Notes: generated by a model not told the origin, from the sequence alone. A stretch of 64,000 nt of DNA from Thinopyrum elongatum (GCA_011799875.1 CM022302.1:523542228-523606227), one strand, 5' to 3'. Positions 22,791 through 36,173 are shown, numbered from the stretch's first letter. Numbers and translations are program-made.

Positions 22791-24530
22791 CTCGTCCTCG
22801 AGTAGGTAAATGATAAAAACAGAATTTTTGATGTGGAATGCTACCTAACATATTTATCCATGTAATTTCTTTATTGTGGCATGATTGTTCAGATCCGTAT
22901 GGTTCAAAACAAAAGTTTAATGTTGACAAAAAAAACAATAATACTTGAAGCATACTAACAAGATAATTATGCCTTCTCAAAATAACATGGCCAAAGAAAG
23001 CTTATCCCTGCAAAATCATATAGTCTGGCTATGCTCCATCTTCATCACACAAAGTATTTAAATCATGCACAACCCCGATGACAAGCCAAGCAATTGTTTC
23101 ATACTTTTGATGTTCTCAAACTTTTTCAACTTTCACGCAGTACATGAGCGTGAGCCATGGATATAGCACTATAGGTGGAATAGAAGGTGGTTGTGGAGAA
23201 GACAAAAAGAAGGAGATAGTCTCACATCAACTAGGCGTATTAACGGGCTATGGAGATGCCCATCAATAGATATCAATGTGAGTGAGTAGGGATTGCCATG
23301 CAACGGGTGCACTAGAGCTATAAGTTTATGAAAGCTCAAAAAAGAAACTAAGTGGGTGTGCATCCAACTCGCTTTCTCACAAAGACCTAGGGCAATTTGA
23401 GGAAGCCCATCATTGGAATATACAAGCCAAGTTCTATAATGAAAATTCCCACTAGTATATGAAAGTGACAACATAGGAGACTCTCTGTCATGAAGATCAT
23501 GGTGCTACTTTGAAGCACAAGTGTGGTAAAAGGATAGTAACATTGCCCCTTCTCCCTTTTCTCTCAATTTTTTTCTCTTTTTTTTTATTTGGGCCTTCTC
23601 TCATTTTTTTGGCCTCTTTTTTTTGTCCGGAGTCTCATCCCGACTTGTGGGGGAATCATAGTCTCCATCATCCTTCTCCTCACATGGGACAATGCTCTAA
23701 TAATAAAGATCATCACACTTTTATTTACTTACAACTCAAGAATTACAACTCCATACTTAGAACAAAATATGATTCTATATGAATGCCTCCGGCGGAGTAC
23801 CGGGATGTGCAATGAATCAAGAGTGACATGTATGAAAGAATTATGAACGGTGGCTTTGCCACAAATACGATGTCAACTCCATGATCATGCAAAGCAATAT
23901 GACAATGATGGAACGTGTCATACTAAACGGAACGGTGGAAACTTGCATGGCAATATATCTCGGAATGGCTATGGAAATGCCATAATAGGTAGGTATAGTG
24001 GCTGTTTTGAGGAAGGTATATGGTGGGTGTATGGTACCGGCGAAAGTTGCGCGGCACTAGAGAGGCTAGCAATGGTGGAAGGGTGAGAGTGCGTATAATC
24101 CATGGACTCAACATTAGTCATAAAGAACTCACATACTTATTGCAAAAATATATTAGTTATCGAAACAAAGTACTACGCGCATGCTCCTATGGGGATAGAT
24201 TGGTAGGAAAAGACCATCGCTCGTCCTCGACCGCCACTCATAAGGAAGACAATCAATAAATAAATCATGCTCCGACTTCATCACATAACGGTTCACCATA
24301 TGTGCATGCTACGGGAATCACAAACCTTAACACAAGTATTTCTCAAATCCACAATTACTCACTAGCATGACTCTAATATCACCATCTTTATATCTCAAAA
24401 CAATCATAAGGAATCAAACTTCTCATAGTATTCAATGCACTTTATATGAAAGTTTTAATTATATCCCTCTTGGATGCCTATCATATTAGGACTAAATTTA
24501 TAACCAAAGCAAATTACCATGCTGTTTAAA

Positions 24531-24671
24531 GAATCTCAAAATAATATAAGTGAAGCATGAGAGTTCATCAATTTCTATAAAATAAAACCACCGCCGTGCT
24601 CTAAAAAGATATAAGTGAAGCACTAGAGCAAAATTGCCTAGCTCAAAAGATATAAGTGAAGCATATGGAGT
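24531..24671 (-). repeat. Stem-loop array (D)
   Basis: In reverse, units contain TGCTTCACTTATAT. Best stem: TGCTCTA (24598-24604) with TAGAGCA (24624-24630), seven pairs. The outer unit (24531-24566) has one mismatch where E has seven perfect pairs. Confidence 0.7.
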
Positions 24672-24847
24672 ATTCTAATAAATCATGATTCATGCGTGTC
24701 CCTCTCAAAAGGTGTGTAAAGCAAGGATTATTTTGGCAAACTAAAAAGCAAAGACTCAAATCATACAAGACGCTCCAAGCAAAACACATATCATGTGGTG
24801 AATAAAAATATAGCCTCAAGTAAAGTTACCGATAGACGAAGACGAAA

Positions 24848-24936
24848 GAGGGGATGCCTTCCGGGGCATCCCCAAGCTTAGGCTCTTGGTTGTCCTTGAA
24901 TATTACCTTGGAGTTCCTTGGGCATCCCCAAGCTTA
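24848..24936 (-). repeat. Paired hairpins with polypurine-tract-like core (D)
   Basis: GGGGATGCC and GGCATCCCC frame a short loop at about 24851-24875, and a second AAGCTTGGGGATGCCC lies at about 24921-24936. Same arrangement as at 623-707. Confidence 0.75.
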
Positions 24937-25593
24937 GGTTCTTGCCACTACTTATTCCATAGTCCACCAAATCCTTACCCAAAACTTGAAAACTTCACAA
25001 CACAAAACTCAACAGAAAATCTCATAAGCTCCGTTAGTATAAGAAAATAAATCACCACTTTGGTACTGTTGTGAACTCATTATTTATTTATATTGGTGTA
25101 ATAACTACTGTATTCCAACTTTTCCATGGTTCATACCCCCCGATACTAACCATAGATTCATCAAAATAAGCAAACAACACAAAGAAAATAGAATCTGTCA
25201 AAAACAAAACAGTCTGGGAAGATCCGAATTTTTCTAATACTTATTTAATCAAAAACTTCTGAAAACTTAGGACAACATAGGAAATTTGTATATAAATCTC
25301 GTATAAAAAATTCAAGGTTTTTCAACGCTCCAGTGAATTATTAAAATTCTGAGACTGGACACAAAAGTTTCTGTTTTTCAACAAGATCAAATCAACTATC
25401 ACCATAAACCATCCCAAAGGTTTTACTTGGCACAAACACTAATTAAAACATAAAAACACATCTAACCAGAGGCTAGATGAATTATTTATTGCAAAACATA
25501 ACCAAAAAGCAAAGAACAAAAATAAAATTGGGTTGCCTCCCAACAAGCGCTATTGTTTAACGCCCTTAGCTAGGCATAAAAACACGAATAGAT

Positions 25594-27679
25594 CTAGGTA
25601 TTATCATCTTTGGTATGCAATCCAAAAGTAGCTCTCATAATAGATTCATATGGCAATTTAATTTTCTCTCTTGGAAAGTGTTCCATGCCCTTCCTTAACA
25701 GAAATTGAAATCTAATGTTTCCTTCTTTCATATCAATAATTGCACCAATCGTTCTAAGGAAAGGTCTACCAAGAATAATAGGACATGTAGGATTGCAATC
25801 TATATCAAGAACAATGAAATCTACGGGCACATAATTCCTATTTGCAATAATAAGAACATCATTAATCCTTCCCATAGGTCTCTTAATAGTAGAATCCGTG
25901 AGATGCAAATTTAAAGAACAATCATCAAATTCACGGAAACCTAACACATCACATAAAGTTTTTTGGAATCATGGAAACACTAGCACCCAAATCACACAAA
26001 GCATAACACTCATAATCTTTAATCTTAATCTTAATAGTAGGTTCCCACTCATCATAAAGTTTTCTAGGGATAGAAACTTCCAATCCAAGCTTTTCTTCAA
26101 AAGATTGCATCATAGCATCAACGATATGTTTAGTAAAAGCTTTGTTTTGATTATAAGCATGAGGAGAATTCAACATGGATTGCAACAAGGAAATACAATC
26201 TATTAAAGAACAATTATCATAATTAAATTCCTTGAAATCCAAAAGAGTGGGTTCATTGCTACTTAAAGTTTTGACCTCTCCAATCCCACTTTTATCAATT
26301 TTTGCATCAAGATCTAAAAACTCCGAATCATTGGGACGCCTTTTAACTAAAGTTGACTCATCTACAGTCCCATCTTTATCAAGATTTATATTGGAAAACA
26401 AAGATTCAATAGGAGTCACATCAATCACTTTAAGATCTTCATCATTATTTTCACGGAAACTAGAAGAACATGTTTTTACAAACCAATCTTTTTTAGCACG
26501 CATCTTAGCAGTTCTTTCTTTGCACTCATCAATGGAAATTCTAATAGCTTTGAGAGACTCATTGATATCATGCTTGGGTGGAATAGATCCAAGTTTCAAA
26601 GAATCAACATCAAGAGAAATTCTATCCACGTTCCTAGCCAAATCATCAATCTTAAGCAATTTTTCTTCAATCAAAGCATTGAAATTCTTTTGCGAACTCA
26701 TAAATTCTTTAACACTATTCTCAAATTCAGAGGGCATCTTATTATAATTTCCATAAGAATTGTTGTAGGAATTACCATAATTATTAGAAGAATTACTAGG
26801 AAACGGCCTAGGATTAAAATTACCTCTATACGCGTTATTACCAAAATTGTTCCTACCAACAAAATTCACATCCAAAGATTCATTATTATTTTCAATCAAG
26901 GTAGACATAGTCATATCAATAGGATCCAAAGAAGCACTCTTGCTAGCAAATAATTTCATAAGTTCATCCATCTTTCCACTCAAAACATTAATCTCTTCAA
27001 TTGCATGCACTTTTTTACTAGTGGAAGATCTTTCGGTATGCCATTGAGAATAATTAACCATAATATTATCTAGAAGTTTAGTAGCTTCTCCTAGAGTAAT
27101 TTTCATAAAAGTGCCTCCCGCGGCCGAATCTAAAAGATTTCTAGAAGCAAAATTCAATCCGGCATAAAAATTATGTATAATCATCCACAAATTCAAACCA
27201 TGAGTAGGGCAATTTCGTATCATCAATTTCATTCTCTCCCAAGATTGTGCAACATGCTCATGATCAAGTTGCTTAAAATTCATAATATCGTTCCTAAGGG
27301 AGATGATCTTAGCGGGAGGAAAATACTTGGAAATAAAAGCATCTTTACACTTATTCCATGAATCAATACTATTTTTAGGCAAAGATGAAAACCAAGTTTT
27401 AGCACGATCTCGAAGTGAGAACGGAAATAGCTTCAATTTAACAATATCATTGTCCACATCCTTTTTATTTTGCATATCACACAAATCAACAAAATTGTTT
27501 AGATGGGATGCAGCATCTTCACTAGGAAGGCCAGAAAATTGATCTTTCATAACAAGATTCAGCAAAGCGGCATTAATTTCACAAGATTCCGCATTAGTAG
27601 CGGGAGCAATCGGAGTACTAATAAAATCATTGTTATTGGTGTTGTAAAACTCACACAATTTGGTATTCTCTTGAGCCAT
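25594..27679 (-). pseudogene. D gag-protease, one frameshift in protease
   Basis: The start is taken at ATG 27679 (MAQENTKLCEFYNTNNNDF), 57 bases inside a longer open frame, because the upstream part is leader sequence shared with E. The first frame is 576 codons. It has the Gag core (LKLFPFSLRDRAKTWFSSLP, then W..F..KYFP and NFYAGL), an Asn/Gly/Tyr-rich stretch (NNYGNSYNNSYGNYNK), a coiled-coil-like middle and the protease motif ALCDLGASVSMIP. It stops four codons later at 25949. The remaining protease (IILGRPFL, flap region) continues at 25947-25594 in another frame. The copy in G has five A at the slip site and D has six, so a single A insertion explains it. Gag is otherwise intact. Reverse transcriptase, RNase H and integrase are absent. 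Confidence 0.9.
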
Positions 27680-27908
27680 CGTCACAAAGCAAACAATCCA
27701 ACACCCGAGCGCACAAAAAGCAAACGAAGACAACAAATGGAAGAGGGGCGAAGAAAAGGCAAAGAGAGGGGCGAAGAAAAAGGCAAATCTTTTCGAAAAT
27801 CGTTTTAGAAGTGGGGGAGAGGAAAACGAGAGGCAAATGGCGAATAATATAATGCGAGAGATGAGAGTTTATGATGGGTACTTGGTATGGCTTGACTTGG
27901 CGTAGATC
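27680..27908 (-). other. D leader between primer site and gag
   Basis: Noncoding leader, rich in tcttcgcccctctttgcc-type repeats on the minus strand. Closely matches E's leader (60286-60524) although the following genes differ. Confidence 0.75.
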
Positions 27909-27926
27909 TCCCCGGCAACGGCGCCA
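27909..27926 (-). other. D primer-binding site (tRNA-Asp type)
   Basis: On minus TGGCGCCGTTGCCGGGGA, 11 bases from the LTR end at 27938. Confidence 0.85.
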
Positions 27927-27937
27927 GAAATTCTTCC

Positions 27938-29526
27938 TGCTACTTCTTGAGCTTGAGTTGGTTTTTCCCTTGAAGAGGAAAGGGTGATGCAGCAAAGTAG
28001 AGATAAGTATTTCCCTTAGTTTGAGAACCATGGTATCAATCCAGTAGGAGACAACGCACAAATCACCGAATACCCGCACAAACAATCAAACAACTTGCAC
28101 CCAACGCGATAAAGGGGTTGTTAATCCCTTCATGGTTATTTGCAAAAGTGAGATCTGATAGAGATAGATAAAACTAAACAAAAGATAAAGTAAATATTTT
28201 TAGGGTTTTTGGTTTATAGATCTGAAAATAAAAGATTGCAAAATAGTAGATCGGAAAGTAATATGATGGAGAATAGACCCGGGGGCCATAGGTTTCACTA
28301 GAGGCTTCTCTCAAGATAGAAAATATTACGGTGGGTGAACAAATTACTGCCAAGCAATTGATAGAAAAGCGCAAAGTTGTGACGATATCTAAGGCAATGA
28401 TCATGAATATAGGCATCACGTCCGTGTCAAGTAGACCGAAACGATTCTTCATCTACTACTATTACTCCACACATCGACCGCTATCCAGCATGCATCTAGA
28501 GTATTAAGTTCATAAAGAACGGAGTAACGCATTAAGTAAGATGACATGATGTAGAGGAATTAACTCAAGCAATATGATGAAAACCCCATCTTTTTATCCT
28601 CGATGGCAACAATACAATACGTGATTTGCTGCCCCTACTGTCACTGGGAAAGGACACCGCAAGATTGAACCCAAAGCTAAGCACTTCTCCCATTGCAAGA
28701 AAAACCAATCTAGTTGGCCAAACCAAACCAATAGTTCAAAGAGAATTACAAAGATATCAAATCATGCATAAAAGAATTCAGAGAAGATTCAAATAATATT
28801 CAAAGATAAGCTGATCATAAATCCACAATTCATCGGATCTCGGCAAACACACCGTAAAAAAGTATTACATCGAATAGATCTCCAAGAACATCGAGGAGAA
28901 CATGGTATTGAGAATCAAAGAGAGAGAAGAAGCCATCTAGCTACTAGCTATGGACCCGTAGGTCTGAGGTAAACTACTCATGCTTCATCGATAGGGCAAT
29001 GGTGTTGATGTAGAAGCCCTCTGTGATCGAATCCCCCTCTGGCAGGACGCCGGAAAAGGCCCCTAGATGGGATCTCACAGGTACAGAAGGTTGCGGTGGT
29101 GGAAAAGTATTTTCGTGGATGCCTCTGGTGGTTTGGGCATATAAGAGTATATATAGGCAAAAGAATTAGGTCAGGAGGTGCACGAGGGGCCCACAAGGGT
29201 GGGGGGCGCGCCCTACCCCACTGGGCGCGCCCTCTGTCCTTGTGGACGCCTCGTGGCTCCTCCGACTTCATCTCCAAGTCTCCTGGTTTACTTCTGGTCC
29301 AAGAAAGATCATCGCGAAAGTTTTATTCCGTTTGGACTCCGTTTGGTATTCCTTTTCTGTGAAACTCAAAAACAAGGAAAAATCAGAAACTGGCACTGGG
29401 CTCTAGGTTAATAGGTTAGTCCCAAAAATAATATAAAATAGCATATTAATGCATATAAAACATCCAAAACAGATAATATAATAGCATGGAACAATCAAAA
29501 ATTATAGATACGTTGGAGATGTATCA
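27938..29526 (-). repeat. D 5' LTR
   Basis: A 1589-bp LTR, pair of 21181-22767. Right TSD ATCAT follows at 29527-29531. Confidence 0.9.
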
Positions 29527-29531
29527 ATCAT

Positions 29532-30629
29532 GAATATAGGCATCACGTCCGTGTCAAGTAGACCGAAACGATTCTGCATCTACTACTATTACTCCACACA
29601 TCGACCGCTATCCAGCATGCATCTAGACTATTAAGTTCATAAAGAATGGACTAACGCATTAAGTAAGATGACATGATGTAGAGGAATTAACTCAAGCAAT
29701 ATGATGAAAACCCCATCTTTTTATCCTCGATGGCAACAATACAATACGTGCCTTGCTGCCCCTACTGTCACTAGGAAAGGACACCGCAAGATTGAACCCA
29801 AAGCTAAGCAGTTCTCCTATTGCAAGAAAAACCAATCTAGTTGGCCAAACCAAACAGATAGTTCGAAGAGAATTACAAAGATATCAAATCATGCATGTAA
29901 GAATTCAGAGAAGATTCAAATAATATTTATAGATAAGCTGATCATAAATCCACAATTCATCGGATCTCGGCAAACACACCGCAAAAAAGTATTACATCGA
30001 ATAGATCTCCAAGAACATCGAGGAGAACATGGTATTGAGAATCAAAGAGAGAGAAGAAGCCATCTAGCTACTAGCTATGGACCCGTAGGTCTGTGGTAAA
30101 CTACTCATGCTTCATTGGAAGGGCAATGGTGTTGATGTAGAAGCCCTCAGTGATCGAATCCCCCTCTGACAGGGTGCTGGAAAAGGTCCCTAGATGGGAT
30201 CTCATGGGTACAGAAGGTTGCGGCGGTGGAAAAGTCTTTTCGTGGATGCCTTTGTTGGTTTGGGGATATTTGGGAATATATAGGTGAAAGAATTAGGTCA
30301 GGAGGTGCACGAGGGGCCCACAAGGGTGGGGGGCGCGCCCTACCCCACTAGGCGCGCCCTTCGTCCTTGTGGCCGCCTCCTGGCTCCTTCGACTTCATCT
30401 CCAAGTCTCCTGGTTTCCTTCTGGTCCAAGAAAAATCATCGCGAAAGTTTTATTCCGTTTGGTATTCCTTTTCTGCGAAACTCAAAAACAAGGAAAAAAC
30501 AAAAACTGGCACTGGGCTCTAGGTTAATAGGTTAGTCCCAAAAATAATATAAAATAGCATATTAATGCATATAAGACATCCAAAACAAATAATATAATAG
30601 CATGGAACAATCAAAAATTATAGATACGT
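29532..30629 (-). repeat. E 3' LTR, inner piece, truncated at its internal end
   Basis: Resumes E's LTR after D. It should end (on +) ACGTTGGAGACGTATCA but stops at ACGT (30626-30629) and runs straight into Copia J. The missing 13 bases are at the start of the LTR in its own direction. Confidence 0.88.
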
Positions 30630-32359
30630 GCAATTTCTAAAAAAAATCCTACGTTCACGCAAGATCTATCTAGGAGATGCATAGCAACGAGAGGGGAGAG
30701 TATGTCCACGTACCCTCATGGACCGAAAGCGGAAGCGTTAGCTTAACGCGGTTGATGTAGTCGAACGTCTTCGTGATCCAACCGATCAAGCACCGAACGT
30801 ACGGCACCTCCGAGTTCAGCACACGTTCAACTCGATGACGCCCCTCGAGCTCTTGATCCAGTTGAGGACGAGGGAGAGTTCCGTCAGCACGACGGCGTGG
30901 CGATGGTGATGATGAAGTTACTGGCGCAGGGCTTCACCTAAGCACTATGACGATATGACCGAGGTGTGTAACTGTGGAGGGGGGCACCGCACACGGCTAA
31001 GACAAATCTTGGTGTCTTTGGGGTGCCCCCCTCCCCGTATATAAAGGAGGGAGGAAGAGAGGCCGGCCCTCCTAGGGGCGCGCCAAGTGTATGGAGTCCT
31101 ACTAGGACTTCCAAGTCCTAGTAGGAATCCCTTTCCCTTTTCGGAGTAGGAGAGAAGGAAAGAGGGAAAGAGAGAGGGAGTAGGAAAGGGCAAGGGGGGC
31201 GCCGCCCCCTTCCCCTAGTCCAATTCGGACACATGGGGAGGCGCGCGCCACCTCCCCTTTGGCCTGCCTCCTATTTTCCCGTATGGCCCAATAAGGCCCA
31301 TTTCTTCTCCCGGTGAATTCTCGTAACTCCCCGGTACTTCGAAAAATACCCGAATCACTCGGAACCTTTCCGATGTCCGAATATAGCCTTCCAATATATT
31401 AATCTTTACCTCTCGACCATTTCGAGACTCCTCGTCATGTCAGTGATCTCATCCGGGACTCCGAACAAACTTCGGTCATCAAATCACATAACTCGTAATA
31501 CAAATCGTCATCGAACGTTAAGCGTGCGGACCCTACGGGTTCGAGAACTATGTAGACATGACCGAGACACATCTGCGGTCAATAACCAATAGCGGAACCT
31601 GGATGCTCATATTGGCTCCTACATATTCTACGAAGATCTTTATCGGTCAAACCGCATAACAACATACGTTATTCCCTTTGTCATCGGTATGTTACTTGCT
31701 CGAGATTCGACCGTCGGTATCATCATACCTAGTTCAATCTCATTACCGGCAAGTCTCTTTACTCGTTCCATAATGCATCATCCCGCAACTAACTCATTAG
31801 TCACATTGCTTGCAAGGCTTCATATGATGTGCATTACCGAGAGGGCCCAGAGATACCTCTCCGATACTCGGAGTGACAAATCCTAATCTCGATTTATGCC
31901 AACCCAACAAACACCTTCGGAGACACCTATAGAGCATCTTTATAATCACACAGTTACGTTGTGATGTTTGATAGCACACAAAGTGTTCCTCCGGTATTCG
32001 GGAGTTGCATAATCTCATAGTCGGAGGAATATGTATAAGTCATGAAGAAAGCAATAGCAATAAAACTAAACGATCAATATGCTAAGCTAACGGATGGGTC
32101 TTGTCCATCACATCATTCTTTAATGATGTGATCCTGTTCATCAAATGACAACACATGTCTATGGTCAGGAAACATAACCATCTTTGATAAACAAGCTAGT
32201 CAAGTAGAGGCATACTAGGGACACTCTGTTTGTCTATGTATTCACACATGTACTAAGTTTTCGGTTAATACAATTCTAGCATGAATAATAAAAATTTATC
32301 ATGATATAAGGAAATATAAATAACAACTTTATTATTGCCTCTAGGGCATATTTCTTTCA
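30630..32359 (-). repeat. J 3' LTR (outer end truncated)
   Basis: About 1730 bp, aligned along its length with 37411-39139, including the AGGAAAGAGGGAAAGAG purine run and the cgccccc/gggggcg stretch near 31195-31215. The inner boundary on minus is TGAAAGAAATATGCCC. Confidence 0.9.
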
Positions 32360-32560
32360 GTCTCCAACTTGCACTAGAGTCAATAATCTAGTTCACATCG
32401 CCATGTGATTTAACGCCAATAGTTCACATCTTTATGTGATTAACACCCATAGTTCACATCGCCATGTGACCAACACCCAAAGGGTTTACTAGAGTCAATA
32501 ATCTAGTTCACATCGCTATGTGATTAGCACCAAAGAGTACTAAGGTGTGATCTTGTTTTG
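32360..32560 (-). repeat. J polypurine tract and short tandem repeats
   Basis: On minus, agtgcaagttggagac ends at the LTR (32360). Next to it, units of about 30 bp (agttcacatcgccatgtga) are repeated four times between 32390 and 32530; each is a short palindrome (TCACAT/ATGTGA). This is ordinary for Angela-type elements. Confidence 0.7.
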
Positions 32561-32659
32561 CTTGTGAGAGAGGTTTAGTCAACGGGTCTGCCATATTCAG
32601 ATCCGTATCTATTTTGCAAATTTCTATGTCTACAATGCTCTGCATGGAGCTACTTTAGC

Positions 32660-35186
32660 TAATTGCTCCTACTTTCAATATGTATCCAGATTGAGACTCA
32701 GAGTCATCCGGATCAGTGTCAAAGCTTGCATCGACGTAACCCTTTACGACGAACTCTTTGTCACCTCCATAACCGAGAAACATTTCCTTAGTCCTCTTAG
32801 GTAACTAAGGATAATTTTGACCGCTGTCCACTGATCTACTCCTGGATCACTATTGGTACCTCCCTGCCAGAATTATGGCAAGGTACACAATAGGTCTGGT
32901 ATACAGCATGGCATACTTTATAGAACCTATGGCTGAGGCATAGGGAATGACTTTGATTCTCTCTCTATCTTCTGTCGTGGTCATGCTTTGAGTCTTACTC
33001 AACTTTATACCTTGAATACAGGCAAGAACTCTTTCTTTGACTGATCCTTTTTTGAACTCCTTCAAAATTTTGTCAAGGTATGTGCTTTGTGAAAGTCCTA
33101 TTAAGCGTCTCGATCTATCCCTATAGATCTTGATGCTCAATACTTAAGCAACTTCACCGAGGTCTTTTTATTGAAAAATTCTTATTCAAGTATCCTTTTA
33201 TGCTATCCAGAAATTCTATATCATTTCCAATCAACAATATGTCATCCACATATAATATCAGAAATGCTACAGAGCTCCCACTCACTTTCTTGTAAATACA
33301 GGCTTCTCCAAAAGTCTGTATAAAACCATATGCTTTGATCACTTCATCAAAGCGTATATTCCAACTCCGAGATGCTTGCACCAGTCCATAAATGGATCGC
33401 TGGAGCTTGCACACTTTGTTAGCACTTTTAGGATCGACAAAACCTTCTGGTTGTATCATATACAACTCTTCTTTAAGAAATCCATTAAAGAATGCAGTTT
33501 TGACATCCTTTTGCCAAATTTCATAATCATAAAATGCGGCAATTGCTAACATGATTCAGACAGACTTAAGCATCGCTACGGGTGAGAAGGTCTCATCATA
33601 GTCAACTCCTTGAACATGTCGAAAACCTTTCGCAACAAGTCGAGCTTTGTAGACAGTAACATTACCGTCAGCGTCAGTCTTCTTCTTGAAGATCCATTTA
33701 TTCTCTATGGCTTGCCGATCATCGGGCAAGTCAACCAAAGTCCACAATTTGTTCTCATACATGGATCCCATCTCAGATTTCATGGCCTCAAGCCATTTCG
33801 CGGAATCTGGGCTCATCATCGCTTCCTCATAGTTCGTAGGTTCGTCATGGTCTAGTAACATGACTTCCAGAACAGGATTACCGTACCACTCTGGTGCGGA
33901 ACGTACTCTGGTTGACCTACGAGGTTCGGTAGTAACTTGATCCAAAGTTTCATGATCATCATCATTACCTTCCTCACTAATTGGTGTAGGCATCACTGGA
34001 ACTGATTTCTGTGATGAACTAATTTCCAATTCGGGAGAAGGTACAATTACCTCATCAAGTTCTACTTTCCTCCCACTCACTTCTTTTGAGAGAAACTCCT
34101 TCTCTAGAAAGGATCCATTCTTAGCAACAAAGATTTTGCCTTCGGATCTGTGATAGGAGGTGTACCCAACAGTTTCTTTTGGGTATCCTATGAAGACGCA
34201 CTTCTCCGATTTGGGTGCGAGCTTATCAGGCTGAAGTTTTTTCACATAAGCATCGCAACCCCAAACTATAAGAAACGACAGCTTAGGTTTCTTGCCAAAC
34301 CACAGTTCATATGGTGTCGTCTCAACAGATTTAGATGGTGCCCTATTTAACGTGAATGCAGCCGTCTCTAATGCATAACCCCAAAACGATAGTGGTAAAT
34401 CGGTAAGAGACATCATAGATCGCACCATATCTAATAAAGTACAGTTACGACGTTCGGACACACCATTACGCTGTGGTGTTCCAGGTGGCGTGAGTTGCGA
34501 AACTATTCCACATTGTTTTAAATGAAGACCAAACTCGTAACTCAAATATTCGCCTCCGCGATCAAATCGTAGAAACTTTATTTTCTTGTTACGATGATTT
34601 TCCACTTCACTCTGAAATTCTTTGAACTTTTCAAATGTTTCAGAGTTGTGTTTCATTAAGTAGATATACCCATATCTGCTCAAATCATCTGTGAAGGTCA
34701 GAAAATAACGATACCCGCCGCGAGCCTCAACACTCATTGGACCGCATACATCGGTATGTATTATTTCCAATAAGTCTGTAGCTCGCTCCATTGTTCCGGA
34801 GAACGGAGTCTTAGTCATCTTGCCCATGAGGCATGGTTCGCAAGCATCAAATGATTCATAATCAAGTGATTCCAAAAGCCCATCTGCATGGAGTTTCTTC
34901 ATGCGCTTTACACCAATATGACCTAAACGGCAGTGCCACAAATATGTTGCACTATCATTATCAACTTTGCATCTTTTGGCATCAATATTATGAATATGTG
35001 TATCACTATGATCGAGATTCAATAAACCATTTATATTGAGTGTATGACCATAGAAGACTTTATTCATATAAACAGAACAACAATTATTCTCTGACTTAAA
35101 TGAATAACCGTATCGCAATAAACATGATCCAATCATATTCATGCTCAACGCAAACACCAAATAACATTTATTTAGGTCCAACACTA
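32660..35186 (-). pseudogene. J pol: integrase, reverse transcriptase and RNase H, several breaks
   Basis: The largest open piece (35184-33556, 542 codons) has GAG-pre-integrase (LGHIGVKRM with His/Cys zinc residues), integrase catalytic Asp 145 (HTDVCGP), Asp 208 (DRGGEYLS) and Glu 244 (PQRNGVSERRN; 35 residues between) and the start of reverse transcriptase (KARLVAKGF). A TGA at 33556-33558, probably from CGA, interrupts in frame. The next piece (33552-33154) holds DVKTAFFNG and catalytic YVDD (ILYVDDILLIGND). A frame break follows, then 33140-32850, then decayed RNase H (a Tyr-Val-Asp-Ala-Ser equivalent near 32735). The order integrase before reverse transcriptase is diagnostic of Copia. 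Confidence 0.9.
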
Positions 35187-36173
35187 ATCCCGAAGGTAGA
35201 GGGAGTGTGCGATGGTGATCTTATCAACCTTGGAATCACTTCCAACACTCATCGTCACCTCGTCATTAACTAGTCTCTGTTCATTTTGCAACTCCTGTTT
35301 TGAGTTACTAATGTTAGCAACTGAACCGGTATCAAATACCCAGGGGCTACTATGAACACTAGTAAAATACACATCAATAACATGTATATCAAATATACCT
35401 TTGTTCACTTTGCCATCCTTCTTATCCGCCAAGTATTTGGGGCAATTTCGCTTCCAGTGACCATTTCCTTTGCAGTAGAAGCACTCAGTTTCAGGCTTAG
35501 GTCCATCTTTGGGCTTCTTCACGGGAGTGACAACTTGTTTGCCATTCTTCTTGGAGTTCCCTTTCTTTCCCTCGCCCTTTTTCTTGAAACTAGTGGTCTT
35601 GTCAACCATCAACACTTGATGCTATTTCTTGATTTCTACCTTCACCGATTTCAGCATCGCGAAGAGCTTGGGAATCGTTTTTGTCATCCCTTGCATATTA
35701 TAGTTCATCACGAAGTTCTAGTAACTTGGTGGTAGTGACTAGAGAACTCTGTCAATCACTATTTTATCTGGAAGACTAACTCCCACTTGATTCAAGCGAT
35801 TGTAGTACCCAGGCATTCTGAGCATATGCTCACTAGTTGAGCTATTCTCCTCCATCTTGTAGGCAAAGTATTTGTCAGAGGTCTCATACCTCTCGACACG
35901 GGCATGAGTCTGAAATACCGATTTCAGCTCTTGGAACATCTAGTCATCGCCACGGAGCATATCGAGCTTGCTAAATGTTCATAATGTTTGCATCTGCTCC
36001 TGCAATATGTCTGTCACCTAGCGGTGCATCAAGGACATATTTCTTCTGTGCAACAATGAGGATAATCCTCAGATCACTGAACCAGTCCGCATCATTGCTA
36101 TTATCATCTTTCAACTTAGTTTTCTCTAGGAATATATCAAAAATAAAACAGGGGAGCTATACGCGAGCTATTG
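35187..36173 (-). pseudogene. J gag and protease, heavily broken
   Basis: The expected start codon reads ATA instead of ATG at 36173-36171, compared with H's ATG. The N-terminus has several stops. Recognisable parts are an open piece 35939-35739 (MFQELKSVF...SDKYFAYKMEE), the zinc knuckle C-x2-C-x4-H-x4-C (CFYCKGNGHWKRNC) in 35615-35184, and a protease motif WVFDTGSVANIS. A frame break separates the protease from pol at about 35186. Confidence 0.85.

Larger units (their letters stand above)
22791..25593 (-). other. D 3' noncoding region
   Basis: 2.8 kb without a supported gene. A T-rich stretch at about 23563-23632 is simple sequence. The module shared with I, E and G includes the stem-loops (24531-24671), the hairpin pair (24848-24936) and the post-stop element (25533-25556). 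Confidence 0.8.
21181..29526 (-). mobile_element. Element D: non-autonomous Gypsy element with gag-protease only
   Basis: A complete 8346-bp insertion in reverse with both LTRs and TSD ATCAT (21176-21180, 29527-29531). Order in reading direction: 5' LTR 29526-27938, primer site, leader, gag 27679-25949, protease remainder to 25594, long noncoding 3' region, polypurine tract, 3' LTR 22767-21181. The protease frame ends in a normal stop and no reverse transcriptase or integrase follows, so absence of pol is a family trait shared with G. Confidence 0.92.

Noticed and set aside
23563..23632. Poly-T tract as a possible non-LTR retrotransposon tail
   Set aside because: It is part of the conserved D/G noncoding region (equivalent at about 56424-56470) and has no LINE or SINE body or TSD.
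26232..26747. 171-codon frame on + opposite D gag, and its counterpart 42507-43022 opposite G gag
   Set aside because: Antisense shadows of the gag frame.
32390..32530. Short palindromic repeats as a CRISPR-like array
   Set aside because: Units are adjacent without unique spacers and belong to the polypurine-tract end of an Angela-type Copia element.
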